DNA from: Pseudomonadota bacterium
GTDB lineage: Bacteria > Myxococcota_A > Polyangia > Haliangiales > Haliangiaceae
Reading direction: 5' to 3'
NCBI GenBank assembly: GCA_022360315.1
Contig: JAKSDA010000555.1
Coordinates: 1 to 64,000 of the forward strand
Length of the DNA stretch: 64,000 nt
The notes under the pieces: generated by a model
Seen by the model: only the letters and a program-made list of their open reading frames with translations
Told to the model about the DNA's origin: nothing
Database searches by the model: none
In this document: positions 25,584-35,295 of the stretch, piece after piece
How the letters are laid out: each line of letters opens with the position of its first letter
How positions within the stretch are numbered: the first letter of the stretch is position 1
Program-made: the position numbers and the translations under genes

Positions 25584-26302
25584 CGGCCGTTGATGAATTG
25601 CTGCACCACCGGATCGTCCGATTGGCGAAAGTCGTCCGGCCTGCCCAGGCCATGCACTTTGCCGCGATAGAGAAAAGCAATGCGATCGGCAATCGCAAAG
25701 ATCGAGTCCAGGTCGTGAGAAACCACCACCGCAGTGAGCCCCACAGTTTCCGATAGCTCGCGAATGAGCTTGTCGACCCGGCGAGCCGATACTGGATCGA
25801 GACCCGTGGTCGGCTCGTCGAGCAAAACAACCTCGGGATCGAGCGCCAGGGTGCGCGCGATGGCTGCCCGCTTGCGCAATCCGTCGCCGAGCTGGGCCGG
25901 GTATGCGTCGGCAAAATCCTCCATGTGGACCTGTTCGAGCCGCTGCCGGGCCTGGGCGAGCGCGACCCGCTGGCGCAGATGCTTGTGCTTGCGCAACGGC
26001 AGGGCGACATTTTCAGCCAGGGTCATCGAGTCGAATAACGTGGAGTGCTGAAATACCATGCCGATGCGCTCGCGGACGGCATAGAATTCGCGCTCGGTGA
26101 GCTGGTCGATGCGCTGCCCGTCAAACCAGATCTCGCCGCGGTCAGCCCGCAACAGGCCGACCAGATGCTTGATGGTGACCGACTTGCCCACCCCAGAGGT
26201 GCCGATGATGAACAGGATCTCGCCGCGCTCGATGAACAGGTCGATGCCGCATAAAACCTCCTTGTCGCCAAACGACTTGTACACTGCCTTGAATTCGATC
26301 AT
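25550..26302 (-). CDS. Mla/Mce-type lipid ABC transporter ATPase (MlaF-like)
   Basis: 250 residues from ATG 26302. Walker A is GTSGVGKS, Walker B VVLLDEP, switch His in VVVSHDLDS. The MlaF-type features [12 protein letters not shown] and [19 protein letters not shown] are present. The signature motif is unusual: [10 protein letters not shown] where LSGGMRKR is expected, which could slow ATP hydrolysis. It energises phospholipid movement between the membranes together with the two permeases upstream (88-base gap). No substrate-binding Mce protein is visible nearby. Confidence 0.9.
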   Translation of the reverse strand: MIEFKAVYKSFGDKEVLCGIDLFIERGEILFIIGTSGVGKSVTIKHLVGLLRADRGEIWFDGQRIDQLTEREFYAVRERIGMVFQHSTLFDSMTLAENVALPLRKHKHLRQRVALAQARQRLEQVHMEDFADAYPAQLGDGLRKRAAIARTLALDPEVVLLDEPTTGLDPVSARRVDKLIRELSETVGLTAVVVSHDLDSIFAIADRIAFLYRGKVHGLGRPDDFRQSDDPVVQQFINGRSSGPLETPGF

Positions 26303-26390
26303 CGACGATCGTCCGATCGGTGGTGCGCCATCCCGTCGGCCACCACATACAGTACATATGCCGAATACATGGCTGTCATGACCTGACCAC

Positions 26391-27191
26391 TCATAAACTG
26401 GCCCCGACCGTGATATAGGCCGCTGCCGAGATGATAAAATCCAGTGCGATGACCGCAAATGAACTGCCGATGACAGCAGCCGTGGTGGCCCAGCCGACTC
26501 CTTCCGAGCTGCCCCGGGCGCGCAAACCGCAAAAACCCGAAATGACCGGAATGGCCATTCCGTAGGTCACAGCCTTGATGAGCCCAAGCGTTAGATGGGT
26601 ATAGTTGATCGCATCGAGGTTAAAAAAGACCCGGGGATTGACCTCGAACGACGACCACGCGGTCAGAGCTCCGGCCGCGAACGAAAATACCGCGCCCCAT
26701 ATGCTGAGCACCACGGTCATGACCAGCGCGGCGACAAAACGAGGTACGATCAAATAGTCGATCGGTCGCACCCCGCACATGCGCAGTGCGTCGATCTGTT
26801 CGGTCACTTTCATGGACCCGATCTCGGCAGCAATGCCCGCACCCACTCGAGTCGCCAGCATAAGCGAGGTGAGAGTGGGCGCAAAATCGTAGGTCAATAG
26901 TTTGGCGAATTCACCGCCAACCTGGGATAGATCACCGGTAATTCGGCTGACCTGCAGACAGCTCTGGTAGATCATGACCATGCCGATAAAGCCGAGCGTC
27001 ACCGCGACAAAAAGAACCGACTTGTTGCCGATCACGTACATCTGATACGCGATCTCGCCGGCCGGGCGGCCGCGCCGAAGAAGGCCGACCAGAGTGCCGA
27101 GAAAAATACCCCATAAGTCGAGGCAGGCGGAAAAGATGGACAGTACCCGCCGTCCCAGAGCCGTCATCGCCGTGGTCACTCGCTCGCTCAT
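26391..27191 (-). CDS. MlaE/YrbE-type lipid ABC transporter permease (second)
   Basis: 266 residues with about five membrane segments. The MlaE hallmarks are [40 protein letters not shown] and the [14 protein letters not shown] helix. It directly follows a paralogous permease gene (stop and start separated by two bases). Two YrbE permeases next to each other are typical of Mce operons, where they pair as a heterodimer; here they share one ATPase. Confidence 0.92.
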   Translation of the reverse strand: MSERVTTAMTALGRRVLSIFSACLDLWGIFLGTLVGLLRRGRPAGEIAYQMYVIGNKSVLFVAVTLGFIGMVMIYQSCLQVSRITGDLSQVGGEFAKLLTYDFAPTLTSLMLATRVGAGIAAEIGSMKVTEQIDALRMCGVRPIDYLIVPRFVAALVMTVVLSIWGAVFSFAAGALTAWSSFEVNPRVFFNLDAINYTHLTLGLIKAVTYGMAIPVISGFCGLRARGSSEGVGWATTAAVIGSSFAVIALDFIISAAAYITVGASL

Positions 27192-27193
27192 GA

Positions 27194-27964
27194 TCAGGGC
27201 AGAAGATAGGTCAAAAAGAAGTCCAATAGCAGCACCGAGACAGCGGCGGCCACCACCGCAGCATTGACCGCGCGACCCACTCCCACCGCTCCACCCCGCA
27301 CTGCCATGCCGAAGTAACAGCTGGTAATGGCAATGGCCAGGCCAAATACAGCCGACTTGATAATGCCGTGCAAAAAATCAGTCGGCGCCAGGTTGTCGAC
27401 CAGACTGAAATACAGGGTCGAAAACTCCATCTGAAGCACGATCATCGAAAACAGTGCGCCACCGCCCAGCGCAACCAGATCGCCGATCACGGTGAGAGCA
27501 AAAAGAGCGATCATCATGGCCACGACGCGGGGCACGATGAGATAGCGGATCGGATCGATGGCCAGGGCGCGCAGACCATCGATCTGTTCCGTGGCAGTCA
27601 TGGTGCCGAGTTCCGCGGTGTTGTTGGAGCCGACGCGGCCCGAGAACATGAGCGCGATCAAAATCGGGCCGATCTCGCGCAAAATGGCATAGCCACCGGC
27701 CCAGCCGACCAGGCCGGTGGCGTTGAACCGCTTGACCAAAACCGCCGACTGGATGGCGATAAGCGCACCGGCAAAAAACGCCGTCAGCACCACGATGGGC
27801 ACCGATAAATTGCCCATTTTGTGCAGATTGCGAACAAATTCGCGACCGTCGAGCGACGGCGGAACCATCGCGCGCAAAACCTGGCCGAATAAAATGATGA
27901 TGCCACCGGCATCGCGACAGATGTCGAGAGCGGAACTCCCTACTTGAGCAAAAAAGCGCTGCAC
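27194..27964 (-). CDS. MlaE/YrbE-type lipid ABC transporter permease (first)
   Basis: 256 residues from a GTG. Conserved blocks are [40 protein letters not shown] and [18 protein letters not shown], with a last block near the C-terminus ([20 protein letters not shown]). First gene of the minus-strand transporter operon; the 150 bases to the end of the kinase gene upstream leave room for a promoter or for readthrough. Confidence 0.92.
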   Translation of the reverse strand: MQRFFAQVGSSALDICRDAGGIIILFGQVLRAMVPPSLDGREFVRNLHKMGNLSVPIVVLTAFFAGALIAIQSAVLVKRFNATGLVGWAGGYAILREIGPILIALMFSGRVGSNNTAELGTMTATEQIDGLRALAIDPIRYLIVPRVVAMMIALFALTVIGDLVALGGGALFSMIVLQMEFSTLYFSLVDNLAPTDFLHGIIKSAVFGLAIAITSCYFGMAVRGGAVGVGRAVNAAVVAAAVSVLLLDFFLTYLLP

Positions 27965-28116
27965 AGCTGGACGCGGCTATCATAACGCAGTCGGGCCGCG
28001 CCTGCCGGTGCCGGTGCGATCTGCTCTGCGTTCTCTGGTCCCGCTGCCGCCGCCAGTGCGGTTGCTCATCGCCCCGCCCCGCTGCTGTATGCGGCGCCAG
28101 CTGGCAGTCCGCTGGC

Positions 28117-31100
28117 CTACTCGTCATCGGCTGCGGCGAGCATGTCGGCGAGCGGCCGCGCAGCCAGGTGCAGGCCGAGATTCCGGGCCCGTTCGTATAT
28201 GCGGCGCAGTTCGGCCCGACACTCGCCATCCCGCGGTCGGCGCAGGAATCCGGCCACCGCCCGACCGCGCTCGATAAAAAACTGGCCCCACGGAGTCGGC
28301 TCGGAGGAGAGAAAGCTGGACAGAACATCGGCGTGGCGGTCGAGGGCGCCAGGATCGCGCGCCTCGATGGCCGCGTCCATGGCGTCGCGGTGGTAAAATA
28401 GAACATTGTACGCGGCAGCACCCTCGTCGAGAAGTTGCGCCCCCTCGGCCAGGGCCAGGTTCCGCTCCTCGGCATCATCCGAAGCCAGCGCGAGCACGCC
28501 AAAGGCCGATGGTCCGGCGAATACAAAATCACTGCCATCGCACACCGCCAGGGCCGCTTGCAGCATGTCCCGCGCTTCGTCGCGCTGGCCCAGCATCGAC
28601 TTGATCTTGCCGTGCAACGCCACAAGAGCCATCCTGAGGTGTACGACGCGGAGGTCGTGGGCGAGGACGAGTGCCCGCTCGACCTGCTCGAGCGCCGGAC
28701 CCAGTTGCCCGGTCTCGCAAAGGATCAGGCTCAGCCAGTGGCGCGAGACCAGCTCGGCCCGGCAATGGCCGATTCGCAGGGCCGCTTCCAAACCATCGAC
28801 ACAGTCGCGCTTGGCCTCCTCGACCTCGTTTTTGTACAGACGGGCAAAGCCGCGCATGGCCAGATTGGACACCGCAATGGCCTCGAAACCGTGTTCACGA
28901 CTGAGCTCGATACAGCGGTCAAAACAGGAAAACGCCGACAGCATGCGGCCGCTCAGACAGTAGGCGTCACCAATGCCGCCCAGCGAGCGGACCTGCCACT
29001 CGAGAGAGGGCGCCTGTTCGGCAAATAAACGGGCTTTTTCCTGCTCTTTAAGGCAGCGCTGATAGTCGGCAGTGGGCAGGAGCAAATTGCCGTGCAGGCA
29101 ATAGATGATGGCCAATTGCTCGTAGAGGCCGTATCGCGTGGCGATCGGCTTGGCTCGCTCGAGCAGCGGAAAGGCCTCGTCGTCGCGCCCTGCCCTGACC
29201 AGGCAGTCGGCCAGGCCGGTGCAGGCCCGACACCACATGGTCTCGATCGCCTCGTCTTCGTCGTCGGGCAGGTGATGAAGAGCGGTCCAGAACAGCTCGA
29301 TCGCCCGATCCACTGCGAGCTGCTCCACGGCATTGTAGGCCGCCTCGATCAAATATTTCGCCGCCCGCTGGTTGTGGCCACCGGCCAGCCAGTGCTGGGC
29401 CAGCGACATGGCTGCGGCCCCGCTCCACCCCTCCATCGCCAGGGCGAGTTGTCGATGCAGCTCGTCCAGGCGTTGCTCGGACAATCGCTCGGTCACGGCT
29501 TCGCGCACTTTTTCGTGATACGAATCGATCCACGGACCATCTGGCTTGGACCGCGATGTCCGGTGGACGAGACGGGCAACGCGCAGCACCGACAGCGCGC
29601 GTTCGCGCTCGTTGGCCGACAATCCCGCTGCATTGGCCAGAATCCGCAGCGGCAACGGCTCGTCGGCGACAGCGATGACCTGCAAAAGCGAGTTGGCCTT
29701 GTCCGACAGCGCAGCAATTCTCCGGTAGATCACCTCGCCCAGCCGCAATGCACTGGCCTGACCCAGTTCATCCGGTACTTCCTGAATATACCGGGTGAGC
29801 TCGGCAAGCAACATCGGATGGCCCTTGGCCTCGGACCACAGTTGATGGTCGATGGTCCCGTACATGCCGGGTGCCCTGGCCAGCGCGCGCAGTAACGACC
29901 GCTGATCCTCGACCGAGAGCGGGCCCAGCAAAATGCGCTGGCAGATGCCATCTGCTTCGAGCGCCTCGATGACCTCGGCGAGGATCGACTCGCCACTCTC
30001 GACCGGCAGTGTACCCATCGTGGCCACGACCAGAAGACCCGGGGGGGCAGGACAATCGAGCAATTCGCCGAGCAGATCGAGACTGTCGCGGTCGGCCCAG
30101 TGCAGATCCTCGATGCGGATCACGACCGGAGCCTCGGCGGCCAGAACCGCCAATAACTCGCGCAACGCCTTGACCGCCAGACCGCGCAGTTCGTCCGGGT
30201 TGCGGCCGCGCGAGGCTGCCAGTGCATCGAAGCCGGGAACCTGGCACAAGGTGGGAAAAAGCGGACTGATCGCCGCAACTCCGTTGGGCATGAGCGATGC
30301 TCGCTCGTCCTCGGACATGGTCAATAGATATTGAGTCACATCGTCCATCACACCGTCAAACGCCCGATAGGTCAGACTCTCGCGCTCGTGGCAGCGCGCC
30401 GAGGCGACCACACCGGCATGGCCAGAGGCTTTGAGCTCGGCGACGAAATGCTCGATGAGAGAGGTCTTGCCTATGCCGGACGGCCCTTCCACCGCGGCCA
30501 CACGCGCGCCACCATCGCGTACCTCGTCGAAAATCTCGTAAAGGCGCTCGAGTTCGCGCTCGCGGCCGACAAAGGCGTCGGTTCCGGCAGCCATGGTCAC
30601 ATCGGATAAAAACGGCGGCCTGGGTGTGTCGGCGCCGAGCCGGGACAGCACTTCAACACCATCCGGCCGCTGTTCGGGATCGCGGGACAATAGCTGCATG
30701 CACAGCGTTTCCAGGCGCAACGGCACGCCGGCGACCAGTTCGCCGGGCGGCGTGGGATCGAGGCGCTGCTTGAATTGCAACACCTCCTTGCGGGTGCCCT
30801 CAAACGGTCGGCGTCCGGTCAGTGAGATGTACATGGTCACCCCAAACGAATACCAATCGGTCGCCGCAGTGGGCGACCGGCCCAGTGCTTGCTCGGGAGA
30901 CATGAAGGTCGGCGTGCCGATGAGCGATCCGCTCAGCCCGGGGTCGGTCGGCCGCCTCATCTCGGCGATGATGCCAAAATCCATCAATACCACGCGGCCG
31001 TGCCTGGTCACCAGGATGTTCGACGGCTTGAGGTCGCGATGGACAATTCCCGCAGCATGCAGCGTATCGAGCGCCTGGGCGAGTTGTTTGAGCGCATCCT

Positions 31101-31602
31101 TGAGTCGCTGAAGGTCGACGATGTCGCCCACCACAGGCCGCAGCGCCTCCGGCATGGCCAGGCCGCTGTCCGTATAGCGCACCGCGGGAAACGCCCGCAC
31201 CGGTGTGTGCTGCCGGGTGATACTGGTCCGAGTGGCTTCGTCGACGGCCGTGGCCTCCCCGCCCGGCGATGGAATTTGCGGAGTCGGCTTGTCCGGCATA
31301 CTCACACCCCGGACATAGGAGATAAAGTCCAGCCCATCGACCAGCTCCATGGTGAGACCCCAATCGTCGTCCTCCGATACCAGCTCGTAAAATACAACCA
31401 GATTGGGATGGCTGAGATCGCTCAGGGCGCGGAACTCGCGTTTGAAGCGATAAATACTCGCCGCATCGACACTGCGCAACACTTTGAGCGCAACCAGCAT
31501 CTCCCGCTGCCGGTCGTACGCCTCGTAGACCACACCCATGCCGCCCTCGCCCAGCTTGCTGAGCAAATAAAACCTCCCCGACCTAATAAAAGGCATACCC
31601 AT
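28117..31602 (-). CDS. Giant Ser/Thr kinase fused to an AAA ATPase and TPR region
   Basis: About 1161 residues from ATG 31602; a TTG 16 codons upstream and an ATG two codons downstream are alternatives, none with a clear ribosome site. The kinase domain has GEGGMGVV, VALKVL, HRDLKPSNIL, DFG and SPEQ, all active-type. After about residue 330 comes a signalling ATPase of the AAA_16 kind: EGPSGIGKTSLIEHF (Walker A), then VVIRIEDLHWADRDSLDLLG (Walker B region). The last about 500 residues are TPR-like helical repeats. Such kinases are abundant in myxobacteria and sense unknown signals. Confidence 0.9.
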   Translation of the reverse strand: MGMPFIRSGRFYLLSKLGEGGMGVVYEAYDRQREMLVALKVLRSVDAASIYRFKREFRALSDLSHPNLVVFYELVSEDDDWGLTMELVDGLDFISYVRGVSMPDKPTPQIPSPGGEATAVDEATRTSITRQHTPVRAFPAVRYTDSGLAMPEALRPVVGDIVDLQRLKDALKQLAQALDTLHAAGIVHRDLKPSNILVTRHGRVVLMDFGIIAEMRRPTDPGLSGSLIGTPTFMSPEQALGRSPTAATDWYSFGVTMYISLTGRRPFEGTRKEVLQFKQRLDPTPPGELVAGVPLRLETLCMQLLSRDPEQRPDGVEVLSRLGADTPRPPFLSDVTMAAGTDAFVGRERELERLYEIFDEVRDGGARVAAVEGPSGIGKTSLIEHFVAELKASGHAGVVASARCHERESLTYRAFDGVMDDVTQYLLTMSEDERASLMPNGVAAISPLFPTLCQVPGFDALAASRGRNPDELRGLAVKALRELLAVLAAEAPVVIRIEDLHWADRDSLDLLGELLDCPAPPGLLVVATMGTLPVESGESILAEVIEALEADGICQRILLGPLSVEDQRSLLRALARAPGMYGTIDHQLWSEAKGHPMLLAELTRYIQEVPDELGQASALRLGEVIYRRIAALSDKANSLLQVIAVADEPLPLRILANAAGLSANERERALSVLRVARLVHRTSRSKPDGPWIDSYHEKVREAVTERLSEQRLDELHRQLALAMEGWSGAAAMSLAQHWLAGGHNQRAAKYLIEAAYNAVEQLAVDRAIELFWTALHHLPDDEDEAIETMWCRACTGLADCLVRAGRDDEAFPLLERAKPIATRYGLYEQLAIIYCLHGNLLLPTADYQRCLKEQEKARLFAEQAPSLEWQVRSLGGIGDAYCLSGRMLSAFSCFDRCIELSREHGFEAIAVSNLAMRGFARLYKNEVEEAKRDCVDGLEAALRIGHCRAELVSRHWLSLILCETGQLGPALEQVERALVLAHDLRVVHLRMALVALHGKIKSMLGQRDEARDMLQAALAVCDGSDFVFAGPSAFGVLALASDDAEERNLALAEGAQLLDEGAAAYNVLFYHRDAMDAAIEARDPGALDRHADVLSSFLSSEPTPWGQFFIERGRAVAGFLRRPRDGECRAELRRIYERARNLGLHLAARPLADMLAAADDE

Positions 31603-32043
31603 TGGCAGTGTAGCCAGACTCGAACAAGATTGTTGAACGATCTCAAACAACGCTGCAGCCGAGTCAAGCCAAATGCTACCAGCCGTCCCATCTTGAAAAC
31701 AACTTCATCACGAAGCACCTGTATACCCGCCGGGGTCGGGTCACGTGGGCGAAGGGAGTTCGCCGGCCGCGCAGCGTCCACAGTGGACTGAACCGGCTGC
31801 CCGTTGCACACGGTCAGCGCGCCGGTCTGCACAGCGTCGACAACGCACACAACCTCGCCGGGATTCTGCCCCATGTCCCCGGTTGCCCCCATATTCGCGT
31901 CGGTAACCGAATGATTCCCCCTGGATCGACTACCAACCGGCGCGCATGGCAAGACACTTGTCCCCCAACGCCACAACAACAGAATAACCCGTCAACTTGA
32001 TAAATCTAATTGTCATTATTACTAGAATTGATAATTTCATCCT
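31603..32043. promoter_or_regulatory. Divergent intergenic region, AT-rich near oxyR
   Basis: No gene seen. The last about 60 bases before oxyR are strikingly AT-rich, with TTGATA (31997-32002), TTGTCA (32010-32015) and GATAAT (32030-32035). GATAAT is only eight bases from the oxyR ATG and no purine-rich site precedes it, so the message may be short-leadered. OxyR-type regulators often bind such regions to control themselves. Confidence 0.35.
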
Positions 32044-32952
32044 ATGGCAACGTTGATTCGACCCACTGTGCGGCAGCTCGAGTACCTGGTGGCAGTGGCC
32101 GAGCATCTGCATTTCCGTCGGGCAGCCGAAGCCTGTGCGGTGAGTCAGCCGGCGCTCAGCGCGCAGATTCAGCAGTTTGAAGATCTGCTCGGGCTGGCCA
32201 TTTTCGAGCGTGATCGCCGCCGAGTGCTGCTCACCGAGGCGGGCCGAGAGATCATCGACCGAGCGCTTCACATACTGGCTCAGATCGATTCGCTAGCCGA
32301 CGTGGCGCGGCGCGGCGCCGAGCCACTGGTCGGCCGACTCGATCTCGGTGTGATCCCGACGATTGCGCCGTATCTCCTACCTCGCGTGTTACCGGCGGTA
32401 CGGCAGGCCTATCCCGATCTTCGGCTGGTCTTGCGCGAAGATCTGACCGATCGGCTGGTCGCTCAACTGGCTGCGGGCAAGCTCGACCTGCTGCTTTTGG
32501 CCTTGCCGGTGGATGCATCGTTTGTCGGCGAGATGCTGCTCTTCGAGGAGCCGTTTCTCCTCGCCGCGCCGACCGGGCACGAGCTGGCCAGCCGCGAGAT
32601 CATCGCCGAATCCGAGCTCGCCGGCCGCTCGGTGCTACTGCTCGAGGACGGCCATTGTCTGCGCGACCAGGCCCTGAGCGTATGTCGCGCTGCCGGCGCC
32701 GAGGAGTCGGCAGGAATGCGCGCGACCAGCCTCAACACACTCACGCAGATGGTGGCCAGCGGTCTGGGCATCACGCTCTTGCCCGGGATGGCCGTCGACA
32801 CCGAGGTTTCTGCGGCGCAGAGTATCGCGATCCGGCCCTTTGCCGCTCCCGTTCCGAGCCGAAAAATCGGCCTCATGTGGCGGGAGTCGTCACCGCGCGA
32901 GCACGAGTTTGGCCTGCTCGGCGAGCTCGTGGCGCGGGCCGCAATGGAGTAG
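32044..32952 (+). CDS. oxyR: LysR-type peroxide sensor OxyR
   Basis: 302 residues. N-terminal winged helix-turn-helix (RQLEYLVAVAEHLHFRRAAE, then SQPALSAQIQQFEDLLG) and a periplasmic-binding-type sensor domain. The diagnostic peptide is LEDGHCLRDQALSVC with Cys205 and Cys214, the same nine-residue spacing as the redox pair Cys199/Cys208 of E. coli OxyR, so peroxide sensing by disulfide formation is expected. It lies 21 bases before recG on the same strand, an arrangement also known from Pseudomonas. Confidence 0.93.
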   Translation: MATLIRPTVRQLEYLVAVAEHLHFRRAAEACAVSQPALSAQIQQFEDLLGLAIFERDRRRVLLTEAGREIIDRALHILAQIDSLADVARRGAEPLVGRLDLGVIPTIAPYLLPRVLPAVRQAYPDLRLVLREDLTDRLVAQLAAGKLDLLLLALPVDASFVGEMLLFEEPFLLAAPTGHELASREIIAESELAGRSVLLLEDGHCLRDQALSVCRAAGAEESAGMRATSLNTLTQMVASGLGITLLPGMAVDTEVSAAQSIAIRPFAAPVPSRKIGLMWRESSPREHEFGLLGELVARAAME

Positions 32953-32973
32953 GCGCGGGCCGACCGGGTCGAG

Positions 32974-35256
32974 ATGGTCGAAAATCCCCAGCCGCGGAGT
33001 CTGTGTTTTCGATTCGCCGTGCGGTACACCCGGGCGGTGACTGCGGGTACCAACGCACAACTCAGCTCGGCGCGATCGCTCCCGGTCGAGGCCGCCACCA
33101 CGTCGCTGCCCGGCATCGGCCCCACATTGGCGCAGAAGCTCGCCGAGCGCGCGATTCACACGGTCGAGGATCTGGTCTGGCTGGTGCCCAGGCGCTATGA
33201 CGACGCCCGCAATATCGCGCCACTCGGCCAGGTGATCGACCGGATCCGGCGCGAGGCGGCCGGCGACGACAGCGGTGCGCGGGTCACCTGCGCCGGCCAG
33301 GTACTGTCGTGTCGGTTTCACCGCCGCGGCAGCCGGCGCTGGATCGAGCTCCGACTGGGCGACACCGAAGCGCCCCCGGCCGGAGGCCAAGCCGCGCAGA
33401 TCATCATCCGCTGGTTCAACGCTCACCCCAATATGGCCAAAAAAATGGCCCGAGAAAGCCGGTTGAGCGTATCGGGCCGGGTGGTTCGCCGGGGCCATCA
33501 CGCCGAGATGGCCAATCCGGACATTCTCGAATTGATCTCTCCGGCCGGTCGGGTCTTGCAGCGGGCTGCCACCATCATCCCGCGGTACTCCGATATCGCC
33601 GGCGTGCCGGCGGCCAAGCTGCGCCGGGCGCGCAGCGCAGCAATCGACCGGGTCGATGGCGGACTGGTCGAGGGCGTGCCGCAAAGCGTGTGCGCCGAGC
33701 TGGGGCTGGTCTCGCTGCGCGACGCAGTGATCTCGTTGCACAGTCCGCCCGACAGCTTGTCGATCGAGGAGGTTGCCCTGCTCAACCAGGGCAAGAGCGA
33801 GTGGCACCGCCGCCTGGTGTTCGAGGAATTCTTTGTCCTGGGCCTGGCCATTGCCCGGCGCAGAAAGGCCCGCACGGCCGAAAAAGCCCTGCCCTGCCCC
33901 TGTCCACCCGACCGCGACAGCGCTCTGGCCGGAGCTCTGCCGTTTGCCCTGACCGGGGGACAAAAAAGGGCTATTGCCGCCATATCGGCCGATTTGACCG
34001 GCACAGTGCCGATGAATCGACTGTTGCAGGGCGACGTGGGCTCGGGCAAGACAGCGGTTGCGTTTGCTGCAGCCCATCAGGCGGTGAGTGCCGGGCGTCA
34101 GGTCGCGTTCATGGCGCCGACCGAACTTCTCGCCGAGCAGCACTTCGGCACTCTCGACCGGTGGTGCTCGGCGCTGGGCATCCGCGCCGCTCTGTTGACC
34201 GCGTCCACGCCCAAGAGCGCCCGGCGTTCCCTGTTCCGCGCCATGGACACCGGCTATCTCCAGCTCGCTGTCGGCACCCACGCTCTGCTCTCGGAAGGCG
34301 TGCAATTGCCCGGACTCGGTCTGGTCATCGTCGATGAACAGCACCGATTTGGCGTGGCTCAGCGGGTCGAGCTGCGGCAAAAGAGCGCCGCTGCCACGCC
34401 CCACCTTCTGGTCATGACCGCGACGCCAATTCCGCGTACTCTGGCCCTCACTGCCTACGGCGACCTCGACGTCACGGTGATCGACGAGATGCCGCCCGGC
34501 CGGACACCGTCCGTCACATTGGTGCTGTCGGGGGTGACCGGGCGCGAGCGCGCCCACGCCCTGGTCCGCCAGTGCCTGGCCCGCAAGGAACGCGTATTCG
34601 TGGTCTGTCCGCTCATCGAACCCGGCCAGGACGAGATCCGCAAAGACTGGGCCGACGCCACCTCGACTGCAGCCCGCCTGGCCAGCACCTTTGCTCCGGC
34701 CCGGGTCGGCTTGGTCCACGGCCGCATGGCCCAGGCCGACCGCGACGGGGTCATGCAAGAGTTTCGCTCGGGCGGCCTCGATATCCTGGTCGCCACCACC
34801 GTGGTGGAAGTCGGCGTCGATGTACCTGAGGCCACTGTCATGGTCATCCTGGATGCGCACCATTTTGGGCTGGCCCAGCTTCATCAGCTGCGCGGCCGGG
34901 TCGGCCGTGGCGGCGGCCCGTCTCATTGTCTGCTCATGACCCGCAAAAGCACGACTCCCGAGGGCCAGCGTCGGCTGGCCGCGATGGCCGAGATCTCGGA
35001 TGGGTTTCGCATTGCCGAAGAAGATCTCGCCATTCGCGGCCCGGGCGAGCTATTGGGCGTTCGCCAAGCCGGGCTGCCCGCCCTTCGCTTCGGCGACTTG
35101 CGCCAGCACGGCGAGCTTCTGGTCAAAGCGCGCGACGCTGCCGAACGCGTGCTGGCCGACGATCCCGAGTTGTCGCGACCCGAGCATGCCATGACTCGCC
35201 GCGCCCTGCACACGCGCACGGCCGGATTGGCCATCTACGGCGCCGAGAGCGGCTAG
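32974..35256 (+). CDS. recG: ATP-dependent DNA helicase RecG
   Basis: 760 residues. The wedge domain begins near SLPGIGPTLAQKLAERAIHT. Helicase motifs are LLQGDVGSGKTAVAFAAAHQ (motif I), FMAPTELLAEQHF (Ia), VDEQHRFGVAQR (II, the DEQH of RecG), MTATPIPRTLAL (III), and in the second RecA lobe VATTVVEVGVDVPEATVM and QLRGRVGRGG (VI). The C-terminal TRG region follows. RecG regresses stalled replication forks and Holliday junctions. Probably co-transcribed with oxyR, linking repair with oxidative stress. Confidence 0.97.
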   Translation: MVENPQPRSLCFRFAVRYTRAVTAGTNAQLSSARSLPVEAATTSLPGIGPTLAQKLAERAIHTVEDLVWLVPRRYDDARNIAPLGQVIDRIRREAAGDDSGARVTCAGQVLSCRFHRRGSRRWIELRLGDTEAPPAGGQAAQIIIRWFNAHPNMAKKMARESRLSVSGRVVRRGHHAEMANPDILELISPAGRVLQRAATIIPRYSDIAGVPAAKLRRARSAAIDRVDGGLVEGVPQSVCAELGLVSLRDAVISLHSPPDSLSIEEVALLNQGKSEWHRRLVFEEFFVLGLAIARRRKARTAEKALPCPCPPDRDSALAGALPFALTGGQKRAIAAISADLTGTVPMNRLLQGDVGSGKTAVAFAAAHQAVSAGRQVAFMAPTELLAEQHFGTLDRWCSALGIRAALLTASTPKSARRSLFRAMDTGYLQLAVGTHALLSEGVQLPGLGLVIVDEQHRFGVAQRVELRQKSAAATPHLLVMTATPIPRTLALTAYGDLDVTVIDEMPPGRTPSVTLVLSGVTGRERAHALVRQCLARKERVFVVCPLIEPGQDEIRKDWADATSTAARLASTFAPARVGLVHGRMAQADRDGVMQEFRSGGLDILVATTVVEVGVDVPEATVMVILDAHHFGLAQLHQLRGRVGRGGGPSHCLLMTRKSTTPEGQRRLAAMAEISDGFRIAEEDLAIRGPGELLGVRQAGLPALRFGDLRQHGELLVKARDAAERVLADDPELSRPEHAMTRRALHTRTAGLAIYGAESG

Positions 35257-35295
35257 CGAGCACCGGTCAATCATCGCATCACTTGTCTGCGCCGG

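Noticed and set aside
32890-34926. 678-codon minus-strand frame opposite recG
   Set aside because: recG motifs are complete on the + strand; the antisense product has no domain.
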